The notes: generated by a model not told the origin, from the letters alone. A stretch of 64,000 bases of DNA from Domibacillus sp. DTU_2020_1001157_1_SI_ALB_TIR_016 (GCF_032341995.1 NZ_CP135438.1:1364001-1428000), one strand, 5' to 3'; numbered from the stretch's first letter, positions 24,273 through 34,271 are shown. Translations and numbers: made by a program.

Positions 24273-26354
24273 TTAGTGGGTAATAACCTCGTCATCTTCA
24301 TCATCATTTGGATTGTCAACGTCAGATAAGTCTTTTTGGAGAAGTACTTCTTTTGTTTCCTCGTTCCAAGTGACTTCATACCCAAGTGATTGTGCCACTT
24401 TTAAAACCGGCAAGTAAGAGCGCTTATGCGGTTTGTATGCATTTAAATCGGAAGAGTCAATTGCACCTAAGCCAAGCAGCAGCTTATCTGATTGAATATA
24501 AGGCGTACCATTGAGCAGCTTCATTTGATCAGCTGTGTACGGATAAACCGCATCATTCACTTTAAGAGTAAAAGGCCCTTTTTTCTCTTCTTTTATCTCT
24601 TTTGACTGTTTAGACGTGTAGGAGATAGCATCCACCCCTAGAACCGTTCCTTCTCTTGTATTGTCTGCTCCGCCATACATTTGGCCATTTTCGTAATCAA
24701 AGATCACGGCTTGTACGTTGCCGATATTTTCGGGCTGTTCCTCAAAAACGTGTCCTTTCGCCATCAATTCCAATCTTGTATTTTGACTGATTCCCGATTC
24801 CCATCGTACCGTTGGATAGCCTGCTGAGTAAATGCGAGGCATTAAAATGGCTTCTTGAATCGGCATCTGATGATCAATGACATTCATGATCGTTTCAGCC
24901 ACTGACGCAATAATAGTTGGTCCGCCAGGAGATCCGAGGGCCATAAATGGCTGTCCGTCTTTTAACACAAGAGTAGGGGACATACTGCTTCTTGGCCGTT
25001 TGCCGGGTTCTACTTGGTTCACGCCGCCTGGAGCTGCATCAAAGTCTGTCATTTCATTATTCAGCATAAATCCATAGCCTGGAACCATGATGCCCGATCC
25101 AAATACCTGTTCAATCGTTGTAGTATATGAAACCATATTTCCCCATTTGTCCATAACCGAAAAATGAGTGGTCTGCCCGATTGGATTTGTTTCTTTTACC
25201 GTCACCTCAGCAGCGGGTTCTTTATTTTCAAACTTCCAAGGATCGCCTTCTTTGACTACAGCTGTTGCTTTTAACGGGTTGATCAGCTTTCTTCTCTCTG
25301 CAATATATTGCTCATTTAAAAGTCCTTCTGATGGAACATCATAAAAATCTTCATCTGCCATATAAGCAGCACGATCTGCATAAGCGAGATGCATGGCTTC
25401 AATCAAATGATGAAGGTAGGCAGGGGAATTCACACCCATTTTTTGAACATCATAGCCTTCCATTAACTTTAGAATTTGGAGAACAGTTAAACCGCCTGAG
25501 CTTGGAGGAGCAGCACTGACCACATCATATCCCCGGTAATTTGCCCGCACGGGTTCCCGCTCTTTTGCAATATATTGCGCCAAATCTTCTGTTGTCATCG
25601 TTCCGCCGGTTTTCTGCACTTCTTGTACAATCGCTTCTCCAATTTCACCGCTATAAAAAGCATTCGTCCCTTGCTGCTCAATCAGTTTAAAGGTTTTAGC
25701 CAGATCCCGCTGAACAAGGGTTTGTCCTTCTTTTAGCGGCTTTCCATTCGGCACAAACACATCCGCTGCCGTTTTATATTTTTGCAGTTTCTCTGCATTT
25801 TCGTCAATATACTGCGCCATCGACCAGTTTACTTTAATCCCGTTTTCAGCCTGGTCAATAGCTGGGTCAATGACTTCAGACAATTCCATCGTTCCAAACT
25901 CTTCAAGAGCCATTTCAAGCCCTTTTAATGTTCCCGGAACTGCTACTGCTTTACCGGTTGTATGACGTTCCCCAAAAGGCACAGGCTGTCCGTTTTGGTC
26001 CAGGAAAAGTTCAGGCGTTACATTTGCTGGAGCCATTTCCCGGCTGTCGATCATAGTAATGTTATTTTCTGCTTTATTATATACCATCATAAAGCCGCCG
26101 CCGCCAATCCCTGACATCATCGGTTCCACAACATTTAGTGACAGCTGAATAGCCGCTGCCGCATCTACGGCATTCCCGCCTTGTTCTAAAATCTCTTTGC
26201 CTACTTCAGCGGCTAATGGGTGAGAGACAGAGACAATTCCTTCTGTTGCTCCTTTTTTCATCGAATCATCTACACCCGGAACAGCTGCAGAAGCGGGGGT
26301 GATCATCATAAAAAAGCTCAATGTAGCGAAGGTACTTCTTTTTAGATGTTTCAT
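24273..26354 (-). CDS. ggt: Gamma-glutamyltransferase with extra C-terminal domain
   Basis: 693 residues from the MKHLKR start (AAGGAGAG eight bases before). A signal peptide ends near ASAAVP (residue 25). The large and small subunits are processed at the Thr of QTTHFSVMDKWGNMVSYT, which becomes the N-terminal nucleophile; the GSPGGPTI and GIGGGGFMMVYN blocks confirm the family. The secreted enzyme hydrolyses or transfers the gamma-glutamyl group of glutathione and poly-gamma-glutamate. Beyond the usual end (about 587 residues in B. subtilis) there is an extra 110-residue part resembling a copper amine oxidase N-like domain (NDAVYPYTADQMKLLNGTPY; SYLPVLKVAQSLGYEVTWNE), then an acidic tail. 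Confidence 0.92.
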   Translation of the reverse strand: MKHLKRSTFATLSFFMMITPASAAVPGVDDSMKKGATEGIVSVSHPLAAEVGKEILEQGGNAVDAAAAIQLSLNVVEPMMSGIGGGGFMMVYNKAENNITMIDSREMAPANVTPELFLDQNGQPVPFGERHTTGKAVAVPGTLKGLEMALEEFGTMELSEVIDPAIDQAENGIKVNWSMAQYIDENAEKLQKYKTAADVFVPNGKPLKEGQTLVQRDLAKTFKLIEQQGTNAFYSGEIGEAIVQEVQKTGGTMTTEDLAQYIAKEREPVRANYRGYDVVSAAPPSSGGLTVLQILKLMEGYDVQKMGVNSPAYLHHLIEAMHLAYADRAAYMADEDFYDVPSEGLLNEQYIAERRKLINPLKATAVVKEGDPWKFENKEPAAEVTVKETNPIGQTTHFSVMDKWGNMVSYTTTIEQVFGSGIMVPGYGFMLNNEMTDFDAAPGGVNQVEPGKRPRSSMSPTLVLKDGQPFMALGSPGGPTIIASVAETIMNVIDHQMPIQEAILMPRIYSAGYPTVRWESGISQNTRLELMAKGHVFEEQPENIGNVQAVIFDYENGQMYGGADNTREGTVLGVDAISYTSKQSKEIKEEKKGPFTLKVNDAVYPYTADQMKLLNGTPYIQSDKLLLGLGAIDSSDLNAYKPHKRSYLPVLKVAQSLGYEVTWNEETKEVLLQKDLSDVDNPNDDEDDEVITH

Positions 26355-26757
26355 ATACATCTCTCCTTTGTCCGCATTTTTCACTGACAGGTTTATGAAA
26401 TAGTCCGAGAAACAGCCCTCCTTCTTAGTAAATAATTTACAAAATGTATTTCCTGCTTAGCTCTTTATATTAATCTATTTAACAACAGTGATGGATTTTC
26501 CTACGTAAATAACTAATAAAAGTAAAAAATCGCCTTTTGAACTACTTGTCCGCCAGGCACATTATAGGCCATTTTCCTGACATTTATCTGGGGGCAAGTG
26601 TAATAAAACACATTAAAAGGCAGGGGGGACGTTTTTAAAAAAAGAAACCCGGCTTCAAAAGCCGGGTTTTAAAATAAATTATCCATTGTAATGAATAATT
26701 ATGTTTCATTGCATTATATTAGTGCTTCAGGCCAGACGGGTGGGAGGAAAAAGATCA
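26355..26757. other. Intergenic region between ggt and the first RsbR gene
   Basis: Contains the ggt leader and a bidirectional hairpin at 26636-26672 (terminator of the RsbR gene). No gene is seen. Confidence 0.5.
26636..26672. terminator. Terminator near the first RsbR gene
   Basis: AAACCCGGCTTC-type stem around AAAA with GCCGGGTTTT; A-run left and T-run right, so it can act in both directions. Confidence 0.75.
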
Positions 26758-27591
26758 TTATTGCATTAATTTATAAGCGGAAATAGCATTTTTTAGCGTT
26801 CCTTTTACATTAAGCTGGTCAAGAGAGACTCCTAAATTAACCATCGGCAGGGCAAGGCTGGGTTTTATACCCGTAAAGATCAAGTTAATGCCAATCAGAC
26901 TAAGTGACTGTTTCAGCTGAAACAGTTTATCTGTACCCATTGTATCTACCTGAGGGACTCCAGATAAATCTAAAATAAGGTCATTGATTTTTAAATCTTT
27001 ACATTTAGGCAGCACATTTTCTAATAAAATGCTGGCTCTTTCTTCACTTAATTCACCAATTAAGGGAAGAACAGCTACTTGATCTGAAAGTGCGACAACC
27101 GGAAAAGACACTTCATTAAATGCTTTTTGTGCAGCTCTTATCGCTTTAGTATGATATTCCACATAAGAAACACTAAAGACTTGCGCAGTTTGATCCAAAA
27201 TAGCATCAATAATTCGGTTTACTTTTAACACCGAGAAAGGGTTCATAGCCTCAATGTCTATTTCTTTCTCAATATAATCCCAAATCACTCCTCGATAACA
27301 GCGGACCGTAAGCATTAAATCATCGATTCCTACTCCGTAGTTAACGGCTCCTTCAGCTGTTTGTACAGACCAGTCAGCTACAGAATCAGTGACAGAAGCG
27401 TCATTCTGGTCTAAAATGGCTGTTCCAATAAAATGAATTAACTGGGCTCTCCACTTGGCAATCGCATCGTCGGCAAGCCCGCTTTCATTAAGAAAAGAAG
27501 TATAGCGTTGATTTAATTTCCGGCTGATTTCTATTGATATTTCCATTTGATGACCTCTTAATAGCTGACCCGCCGCTTCAAAAAACTTCAT
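26758..27591 (-). CDS. RsbR-type stressosome protein, paralogue 1
   Basis: 277 residues: an N-terminal non-heme-globin-like helical sensor (residues 1-145) and a C-terminal STAS domain (155-275). In the STAS part the first regulatory Thr position (Thr171 of RsbRA) is Glu, in GELSEERA, and the second (Thr205) is kept, in VPQVDTMG. RsbR proteins form the stressosome shell with RsbS and RsbT and control release of RsbT to the SigB pathway. GAGAGGTGG precedes the ATG. A paralogue with the same plan lies 1.9 kb away. Confidence 0.85.
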   Translation of the reverse strand: MKFFEAAGQLLRGHQMEISIEISRKLNQRYTSFLNESGLADDAIAKWRAQLIHFIGTAILDQNDASVTDSVADWSVQTAEGAVNYGVGIDDLMLTVRCYRGVIWDYIEKEIDIEAMNPFSVLKVNRIIDAILDQTAQVFSVSYVEYHTKAIRAAQKAFNEVSFPVVALSDQVAVLPLIGELSEERASILLENVLPKCKDLKINDLILDLSGVPQVDTMGTDKLFQLKQSLSLIGINLIFTGIKPSLALPMVNLGVSLDQLNVKGTLKNAISAYKLMQ

Positions 27592-27825
27592 TATGATAAA
27601 CCACCTCTCCAGTTAGACCTCTTTAGATTTATTTATAACATGTTTGTTTATTATCACCTTTTATTGCTTTTTCGATGCTATTCATCCATGTTTCTTTACC
27701 TTCCATTCATTGTGCCATTTCTTTATAAGAGAAATCAATTTAAAATTCATAAAAATAACGTTATCTTTATCTTTTTAGGATTTGTTGATGTTATTGATTA
27801 AAGGAATGAGGGGAGTAGTGAAAAT

Positions 27826-27866
27826 GAAAAAACCTGTTTTGAAAGGATCAAAACAGGCTTTTTTTG
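27826..27866 (-). terminator. Terminator of the secreted-protein gene
   Basis: ACCTGTTTT with AAAACAGGCTT; both sides carry A/T runs. Confidence 0.7.
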
Positions 27867-27927
27867 TTCATTTACATGCAAATGAAGTCATGCTGTACCT
27901 GCTGCGCTAGGGACAGAAGCCATTACT

Positions 27928-28761
27928 TCACTGATATGTATAAGAACCATAATTCGTATAATTGGATTTGTTTGAACCAAAATCTGAATCAATAAATTTA
28001 TCTAACGGATGCCCGGCTTCTGTGATATTTTCAATGACCGGTCCTAAATAAAGATCTGTCTGCCAGTCGCCATACGGCAGGTCAACTTGAACAGTATAAG
28101 TGCCTGGACCATACAGAGCGGTTTGGTTATCATAGCTTGTTTGATTGCCGTCACCGATTTTACGGTAGCTTGTAAAACTAAGTTCTACCGGTTTCATTCC
28201 TTCAGGTACCGTAAATGTAACCGTCCCTTTATCTACATGAGACTTAAAAAAGTCATTGTACGGCTGTTCAGGCTCCAAAACCGTATAATTTTCATTTGCT
28301 TGTGTTACAGGAATGGCCTCGCTCCATAACTCTCCCTTACCAGGATGGTTTGGACGCTGATACGCTTTAAATATGTAATTTCCTTCTTCACTCGGTATGT
28401 ATGTTAATGTTTGTGATTCACCAGAAGCTAACTCATCTACTGTTCCTGTGTACACCACTTCACCGTTTTTAGGGTTGCCATCTGGCGCCCAGTATACTTC
28501 ATACGTTACAGTACCTTCCATATCACGGGAATCCTGACCATTCTCTATTACAGCAAATATAGAATCTGGCGTATCATTTTGTCCAGTAAAAACTAAAGAA
28601 CTCTTATCCCAGCTAAGCGCTTTTCCGGTTGATGCTATTTCTTTTTGTACATTCGCACTTTTTGCTGCATCAGCAAATGCTAAATGTCCTGGCAGCGCCA
28701 AAGAACCCCCTAATAGTGAAGCTGCAAGGGCACCCGCAGTGATTTTCGTGAATTTTTTCAT
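27928..28761 (-). CDS. Secreted protein of unknown function
   Basis: 277 residues from the MKKFTK start (GAGAGTGAG before it). A Sec signal peptide ends about residue 30 (AFADAA). The mature part is rich in beta-strand residues and aromatic Tyr: a first Ig-like module (SSLVFTGQNDTPDSIFAVI; GTVTYEVYWAPDGNPKNG; SGESQTLTYIPSEEGNYIF) and a second (FFKSHVDKGTVTFTVPEGMK; YGPGTYTVQVDLPYGDWQTD), ending in a Tyr-rich tail. No catalytic motif and no Cys. It is likely an exported extracellular protein; function unknown. Confidence 0.65.
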   Translation of the reverse strand: MKKFTKITAGALAASLLGGSLALPGHLAFADAAKSANVQKEIASTGKALSWDKSSLVFTGQNDTPDSIFAVIENGQDSRDMEGTVTYEVYWAPDGNPKNGEVVYTGTVDELASGESQTLTYIPSEEGNYIFKAYQRPNHPGKGELWSEAIPVTQANENYTVLEPEQPYNDFFKSHVDKGTVTFTVPEGMKPVELSFTSYRKIGDGNQTSYDNQTALYGPGTYTVQVDLPYGDWQTDLYLGPVIENITEAGHPLDKFIDSDFGSNKSNYTNYGSYTYQ

Positions 28762-29445
28762 AGTCTCACTCTCATTTTCAATAGATTTTTTACCGTCTGA
28801 CTTTTTCGCAACAAGTTGCATGCCTGCTTTTTCATGAAGGCTAAACTAGCTTAGCGAAAATTAAAATAAGTTGTCAATTAAAGCCGTGACGCCAAAGTGA
28901 GATATGATTTTGGATTTAGAAGCGTTGGTACATATGAGGTGAAAACGCAGTCATTCTGCAGGATAGCGGTTTCAAAATTTGGGGAAATTGATACAAATAT
29001 CCTGTATTTTCTAATATCTCATCTAGGGAAAATAACCTCAAAGAAGGAATATATTTGAAGGTATTTTCGCATTTCTTTAATGTTAAATTTTATATACTTA
29101 TATACAAATTAAAGGTTTGTTTAGGGAAAAAGCTATATTTCTCACCAGACACTTATAAAAAGCATAAGAAGCATAATGAGCATCAAAAAAGGGGAGGCCT
29201 TGTTTTAAAAGCATTCGTTATGATTTCGGTTTTATAGCTGGAGGAAGCGAAGGAGAGAGAATCTGCATTGAATAGACATTTGCAAGTTGCCAGGACATTA
29301 CGTCTTGCGATGAGACAACAGCATAAGGCAAGCCGGCATTTGTGCCGCTTGCCTTATGGAATGGCGGACAAATCGCTGAAGGTTGGTTCTGTGTAATGTT
29401 CTGATGTTCATACTGCAAGCGCTGCAGCCGGCAAAGGGGTGATGC
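28762..29445. other. AT-rich intergenic region
   Basis: Nearly 700 bases. A hairpin of about 16 paired bases with one bulge lies at 29322-29358 (CATAAGGCAAGC with GCTTGCCTTATG) but has no T run. A 60-codon frame at 29055 is not supported. No gene is called. Confidence 0.5.
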
Positions 29446-30276
29446 TTACAGCACTTTGGACGTAGCAATCGCATTTTTTAAGGTGCCTTTTATATGAAGC
29501 TTGTTAATCGGAATCCCCAAGTTGACCATAGGTACAGCCAGTTCGGGTTTTATGCCGGTGAAGGTCAAAGAAATACCGATGATTGCAAGAGAGTCTTTTA
29601 ACTGAAATAACGTATTAGCCGATATTGTATCGATACGAGGAACCCCTGATAAGTCTAAAATCAGCTCATCAATTTTTAAATCTTTGCATTTAGGCAGTAC
29701 ATTTTCTAATATAATGCTGGCTCTTTCTTCATCCAATTCGCCGATTAAAGGGAGAATCGCTACTTTATCTGATAGAGCTACTACAGGAAAAGAAACTTCA
29801 TTAAAGGCTTTTTTGGCAGAGTCTATCCTCTGTTCGTAGAAATTGATATAGCCAGCATTATAAACAAGAAGGACTTGATCAAGAATATCCTCTATTAAGT
29901 AATGTACTTGCATCACGATAGAAGCTTTTGTTTGATCGATGTCGATTTTATTCTGAAGGTAGTTCCAGATGGTTTTTTTATAAGAACGAAGGGAGTGGAT
30001 AAGCTCTTCTACCTGTATTCCTTGCTCAACAGCTGCTAGAGCCGTTTCCCTGGTCCAGTCCGCTATTTCCTCTGCTACACCGGGATCGTGCTGATTTAAA
30101 ATAGCTGTTCCAATCAATTCAATTAAGTGTGTCCGCCGTTGCGTCATCGTCTCATTTGAAAGACCGCCTTCATCAAGCAAGGAATGATATTCATTATCTA
30201 AGGCTTTGTTAATTTCTGCCGCTATCTCAGCACTATTATTTTGCAAGAGCTGTCCTACTGTTTTAAAAAATGACAT
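29446..30276 (-). CDS. RsbR-type stressosome protein, paralogue 2
   Basis: 276 residues from MSFFKTVGQ (AGAGAGGCAGG nine bases before it); 29 extra codons upstream are possible but lack a ribosome site. Same plan as paralogue 1: helical N-terminal sensor and STAS domain with GELDEERASIILENVLPKCK (Glu at the Thr171 position) and VPRIDTISAN (Thr205 position kept). The STAS halves of the two paralogues are strongly alike, so they arose by a local duplication. Its upstream neighbour on the other strand is a GAF-STAS protein. Confidence 0.85.
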   Translation of the reverse strand: MSFFKTVGQLLQNNSAEIAAEINKALDNEYHSLLDEGGLSNETMTQRRTHLIELIGTAILNQHDPGVAEEIADWTRETALAAVEQGIQVEELIHSLRSYKKTIWNYLQNKIDIDQTKASIVMQVHYLIEDILDQVLLVYNAGYINFYEQRIDSAKKAFNEVSFPVVALSDKVAILPLIGELDEERASIILENVLPKCKDLKIDELILDLSGVPRIDTISANTLFQLKDSLAIIGISLTFTGIKPELAVPMVNLGIPINKLHIKGTLKNAIATSKVL

Positions 30277-30624
30277 ACTGACAACCTGCCTCTCTGTTTT
30301 GGCAATTTTTGAATACATATATAAGTAATTCAAATAATAAAGAAAACTTCTCTTAAAAACCATCTTTTCTTTTAAAAAATTTCCATCTGGCAGAAGCGGG
30401 GTCTTCGCACAGCAGCATTATAAGAAAAAAAGCTATTGCTATAAGGAAGTGTTTAAATTGTTAATCGCGGTCAAATACCCATGTGCATCCTGACGTAATC
30501 AGGGTACTTTCTTTAGAAATGGATAAAGAAAGATATTTAGAAGGCGGAAAGCAGAAAATAAAAGCTAAAAAGTAATCTAGAGGAGCAGGTGCCCGAAACA
30601 TTCAATAAGAAATTCATAAACTAA

Positions 30625-30690
30625 TAAAAAAAGCGGCGTATTCAAAATCTCTTGAAAGCGGACTGCAATTAGCAGCCGCTTTTTTTTTTG
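30625..30690. terminator. Bidirectional terminator
   Basis: AAAAAGCGGC and GCCGCTTTTTTTTT with a 37-base loop holding a second weak hairpin; the rest of 30277-30950 contains no supported gene. Confidence 0.6.
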
Positions 30691-30950
30691 GTAGATACAC
30701 ATATATAAGCGGGCTGCGTGTCTATCAATCAGGGAATAACAGCCGTTTGGTCCTTGTTTCTTTTAACATGCAGGCTGAAATTGGTTTCAAATTGCTTTCA
30801 ACAGGGTATGCTATATTTGTTTGAGCAGGCTGCCTCCAGCATCCCCCTCTTACTTTTACTCCTGAAAAGCAGATTCATTTTTTTGATTGATTGGCTTTCG
30901 TAGTAATATACATAAGAAAGATGTTAGCTAATAGAAGCGAGGATATTGAA

Positions 30951-31799
30951 ATGACAGAAAGATTAAATCCAGCCCTGGATATTCGTTTTCAAGATTTTGA
31001 AGAAGCAGCGGTCCGGGTGCTTCAAATCATGGCGGAATTCATCCACGTGAATACTTTATTTATTGCCCGCAACGATGGCAAAACGAACCGCATGATAAAG
31101 GTATTAAACAAAAGTGAAAAGCTTGTGAATGAAGGGGATGAACGCCCATTCCCCGAAGCGTACTGCAGCTTAAGTGTGGAACATGGCGAACAGGTTCTTG
31201 TCATTCCAGACGTGAAACAGCATAAAGAAACAAAAAACATGGACGTTACAAAGAAACTTGGCGGCGGGACGTTTATTGCCATTCCGATTAATTATAAAGA
31301 TGGAAAAAACTACGGAACGATTTGCGGCCTCGATACAGGAAAGCAAACATTTACAGAAAAACAAATTAAGATGTTTGAGACGATGTCTGCTCTTTTATCG
31401 TACGTGCTAGAGCTTGATTACACGAACAAGCAGTTATTTACCATATCGGCACCGGTTGTAAAGGTCGCAAAAGGCATTGCGATTTTGCCCGTTGTAGGTG
31501 ATATAGATGAACAGCGCGCAGAAAGCATTATCGAAAAAGCGCTTTTTAAAAGCCGCGAATTAGAGCTTGAGTGCCTCATTGTGGACTTGTCCGGCATTTT
31601 GCATATAAATCATACAGTTGTAGCTTCACTTTTAAAAATCTCCACAGTTTTAAAGCTGGTAGGTGTAGACTGCATAGTGACCGGCTTGCGTCCTGACTTA
31701 GCTATGAAAGCCGTTCAAATGAATGCAGATTTAAAAGACATGGTGTTTGAAAAAGATTTGGAGAAAGCATTACAGAAAATTGGCTTCGAATTGAAATGA
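30951..31799 (+). CDS. GAF-STAS stress regulator (YtvA-like arrangement)
   Basis: 282 residues. N-terminal GAF-type sensor (residues 15-155; EAAVRVLQIMAEFIHVNTLF, GTFIAIPINYKDGKNYGTIC) and C-terminal STAS domain (165-280; AILPVVGDIDEQRAESIIEK, LIVDLSGILHINHTVVASLL). The Thr171 position is Glu and the Thr205 position is His, followed by Thr. The arrangement parallels the light sensor YtvA, which has LOV plus STAS and joins the stressosome. GAGG lies a few bases before the ATG. The GAF ligand is unknown. Confidence 0.83.
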   Translation: MTERLNPALDIRFQDFEEAAVRVLQIMAEFIHVNTLFIARNDGKTNRMIKVLNKSEKLVNEGDERPFPEAYCSLSVEHGEQVLVIPDVKQHKETKNMDVTKKLGGGTFIAIPINYKDGKNYGTICGLDTGKQTFTEKQIKMFETMSALLSYVLELDYTNKQLFTISAPVVKVAKGIAILPVVGDIDEQRAESIIEKALFKSRELELECLIVDLSGILHINHTVVASLLKISTVLKLVGVDCIVTGLRPDLAMKAVQMNADLKDMVFEKDLEKALQKIGFELK

Positions 31800-31800
31800 A

Positions 31801-31835
31801 AACAAGCCCGCCGGTAGGGAGCGGGCTTGTTTTAC
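31801..31835 (+). terminator. Terminator of the GAF-STAS gene
   Basis: AACAAGCCCGC pairs with GCGGGCTTGTT, then T run. Confidence 0.85.
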
Positions 31836-32072
31836 TTTGTTCTTAGGATATATACTAAATGAATTTAATCCAGATCTATTTTCACTTTAATCGGTGTGAA
31901 AATAGCCTTCAGACAAAAGGAAGGAAAATAATATCCTTCCTCTTCCTTATTTTACATGCTTTAAACGTCAGTCATAAAGTATGATTTGTGCTTAAAAAAA
32001 GGATGTGATACAGTATGGTCGAGACTTATTAAAGACGTTTAATAAGCGGAAGAAAAAAGAGAGGTGAGGATC

Positions 32073-33101
32073 ATGAACGAGATGTTTGCCACTCCAAAAT
32101 CCATGAAAAAGGTGATTCTTTACCGCATTCGTAAAGCCTTATTGGAGATGGGAGGAGCGACCAAAGCAGAACTCAGCGAAAAGTTAAACATTAGTTTTCC
32201 GACCATCAGCAAGTTTCTCACGCAGATGGAAAAAGACGGAGAGCTGAAGCTGCTTGGCCTTGATGATTCGAGCGGCGGCCGTAGAGCGAAACGGTATGCA
32301 TACAATCCTGAATTCCGACTTGGTTTAGCCATTTTTCTGGAGAGGGAAGAAACCCACTATACGATCTTCAATTGCCTGGGCGAGATCAAGAAACAAGGAA
32401 AAGCAGGCAGTGTTTTAGCAGGAGGTTTACCGATGCTGACCGTCTGCATAGAAGACATCATGCGCCAGTATTCCAACATACGCGCGATTGCCATTGGCGT
32501 ACCTGGCTCGGTGGAAAATGGCCGCGTTTTTTTTATACCGGGCTATGAACAGTTTCAGCAGGTTGACTTAAAAGAATACTATGAAACGCACTTTTCTATG
32601 CCTGTTGTGGTTGAGAATGATATGAACGCAGCGGTCCTCGGTTACCAACGGGAGAAGACTACGCAAACCAATTCATCATTTATTTATTTGTATTTTGGAC
32701 AAAACGGCCCAGGGGCTGGCATTTTGGTGAATGGGAATATTGTACGTGGAAGCACATTTTTCTCCGGAGAAGTTTCCTTCGTACCGCAATACGATCACCG
32801 AAACTTTCAGGAAGCATTGGGAACCAAGCGTTCTTCCGGTTATAGCGGTCAGCAGATAGATGCTATTAGCCGCCTGGTGGCTGCGTTTGTTTCCATCCTT
32901 AACCCCCGTGCCATTATATTTTGCGAAGAAGAAGCCGATAAAGCTTTGATGGAACAGATTTTGGCTCAAACTGCAAAGTACGTTCCGGTGGAGCACCTTC
33001 CGGAATTGATTGTGAGTGACTTGAAGCAGGATTATCTATATGGATTGCAAAGTCTGGGGCTGGACTTAATCATCAATGAAACAGGGCTGCCTTCTACGTA
33101 A
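32073..33101 (+). CDS. ROK-family transcriptional regulator (NagC/XylR type)
   Basis: 342 residues: a winged HTH at residues 20-75 (GATKAELSEKLNISFPTISK; MEKDGELKLLGLDDSSGGRR) and a sugar-kinase-fold ROK domain (AIAIGVPGSVENG near 145; VENDMNAAVLGY near 185; YFGQNGPGAGILVNGNIVRG near 210). NagC/XylR-type proteins repress sugar operons until the sugar binds. GAGAGGTGAGG before the ATG. The neighbouring broken acetyltransferase and VOC genes do not reveal its target. Confidence 0.87.
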   Translation: MNEMFATPKSMKKVILYRIRKALLEMGGATKAELSEKLNISFPTISKFLTQMEKDGELKLLGLDDSSGGRRAKRYAYNPEFRLGLAIFLEREETHYTIFNCLGEIKKQGKAGSVLAGGLPMLTVCIEDIMRQYSNIRAIAIGVPGSVENGRVFFIPGYEQFQQVDLKEYYETHFSMPVVVENDMNAAVLGYQREKTTQTNSSFIYLYFGQNGPGAGILVNGNIVRGSTFFSGEVSFVPQYDHRNFQEALGTKRSSGYSGQQIDAISRLVAAFVSILNPRAIIFCEEEADKALMEQILAQTAKYVPVEHLPELIVSDLKQDYLYGLQSLGLDLIINETGLPST

Positions 33102-33166
33102 TAATAAACGCTTTTACAGGAAATGAATCATCCTCATGACTTACTTTTGATAGGAACTGTTTTGGG

Positions 33167-33642
33167 ATGAAAATAGAAAAAGAAAAAATGCTGGCTGGAG
33201 AGCTCTACAAAGCATAGGATCAAGAATTAAGGAAAGAACGGACCCATGCACGAAGACTCACGTGGTTATTTAACGAAACCATTGAAACAGATAGAGATAC
33301 TCGGAGAGAACTGTTAAAAGAGCTATTAAGCTCAACAGGTAAAGAGTTGCACATAGAGCCATCATTTCGCTGTGACTGCGGCTGCAATATTTATGTAGGC
33401 GGGAATTTCTATGCAATTTCCACTGTATCTTTTTAGATGTCTGTGAAATCCAGATTAGTGACATTTGACCGCCCCTGGAGTGCACACTTATCCGGCAGCT
33501 CATCCTAATGGTGGTCGCATCAGAAGCTGCTGTAACCAGAGATGTACCAGATAATGTTGTCATAGGTGAGAATCCAGCAAGAATGATTAAGACAAGCGAA
33601 TCTTCAATGGAAAGTGCCCTTATGAGAAAGGAGAAAATATAA
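33167..33642 (+). pseudogene. Broken maltose/galactoside O-acetyltransferase
   Basis: Starting at ATG 33167 the frame reads MKIEKEKMLAGELYKA, then a TAG, then ELRKERTHARRLTWLFNETI and IEPSFRCDCGCNIYVGGNFYA, matching the Maa family N-terminal half. After about 33415 the similarity moves to another frame (LDVCEIQISD), then APGVHTYPAAHP, and after an internal deletion ends VVASEAAVTRDVPDNVVIGE and NPARMIK. At least one stop, two frame changes and a deletion of roughly 30 residues disrupt the left-handed beta helix; the gene is dead. Confidence 0.85.
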
Positions 33643-34271
33643 TGGACAGCCTGATGATATTGTTAGAAGAATTTAACCACAAAGACATAAACAAAGGACT
33701 TAAATGGTTTTCGCCTCCCCAGCATTGGAGTCATGATTCCGAAAGTGCCGCTTTCATGATCAGAACGGACAAGCAAACGGACTTTTGGCAGAAGACGCAT
33801 TATGGATTCGAAGCTGATAATGGGCATTTTTTCTACTATGATGTAAACGAAGACTTTCGGTTAACGACAAAAGTACATTCAAAACCCAAAAATCGATATG
33901 ACCAGGCCGGCTTAATGGTGAGATTCTCCAAAGATACATGGGTAAAAACGTCTGTTGAGTATATACCGGGCGGAAAGAGTAAATTAGGGGCTGTGGTTAC
34001 AAAGCAAGGATATTCTGATTGGTCCAGTCAGGCCTTTTCCCAAGAAAACTTTTCTCTTTACTACAGAATCACAAAAAAAGAAAACAACTTTTACGTTGAG
34101 TACTCAGTGGATGGTGATGTCTGGACTCAAATCAGAATGACCCATTTACCCAAAGCAACCTACGTCCAGGCTGGCATTTATGCCTGCAGCCCTCAGGGAG
34201 AAGGATACGAGGCAGCATTTGACTTTATAAAAATTGAAAAAGTCCATGATCAGACAACAGTATACGAGTAA
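33642..34271 (+). CDS. DUF1349 (concanavalin-like) protein
   Basis: 209 residues. AAAGGAG at 33627-33633 precedes the ATG, which overlaps the last base of the dead acetyltransferase stop. The sequence shows the DUF1349 pattern with many beta strands: HYGFEADNGHFFYYDVNEDF, RYDQAGLMVRFSKDTWVKTS, VEYIPGGKSKLGAVVT, SLYYRITKKENNFYVEYSVD and IYACSPQGEGYEAAFD. DUF1349 proteins resemble lectins; function unknown. It is intact between two broken genes. Confidence 0.83.
   Translation: MDSLMILLEEFNHKDINKGLKWFSPPQHWSHDSESAAFMIRTDKQTDFWQKTHYGFEADNGHFFYYDVNEDFRLTTKVHSKPKNRYDQAGLMVRFSKDTWVKTSVEYIPGGKSKLGAVVTKQGYSDWSSQAFSQENFSLYYRITKKENNFYVEYSVDGDVWTQIRMTHLPKATYVQAGIYACSPQGEGYEAAFDFIKIEKVHDQTTVYE

Noticed and set aside
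29055..29237. 60-codon plus-strand frame
   Set aside because: Very AT-rich, no ribosome site, no similarity to known proteins.
29322..29358. Strong hairpin taken at first as a terminator
   Set aside because: No T run on either strand and no gene end close by.
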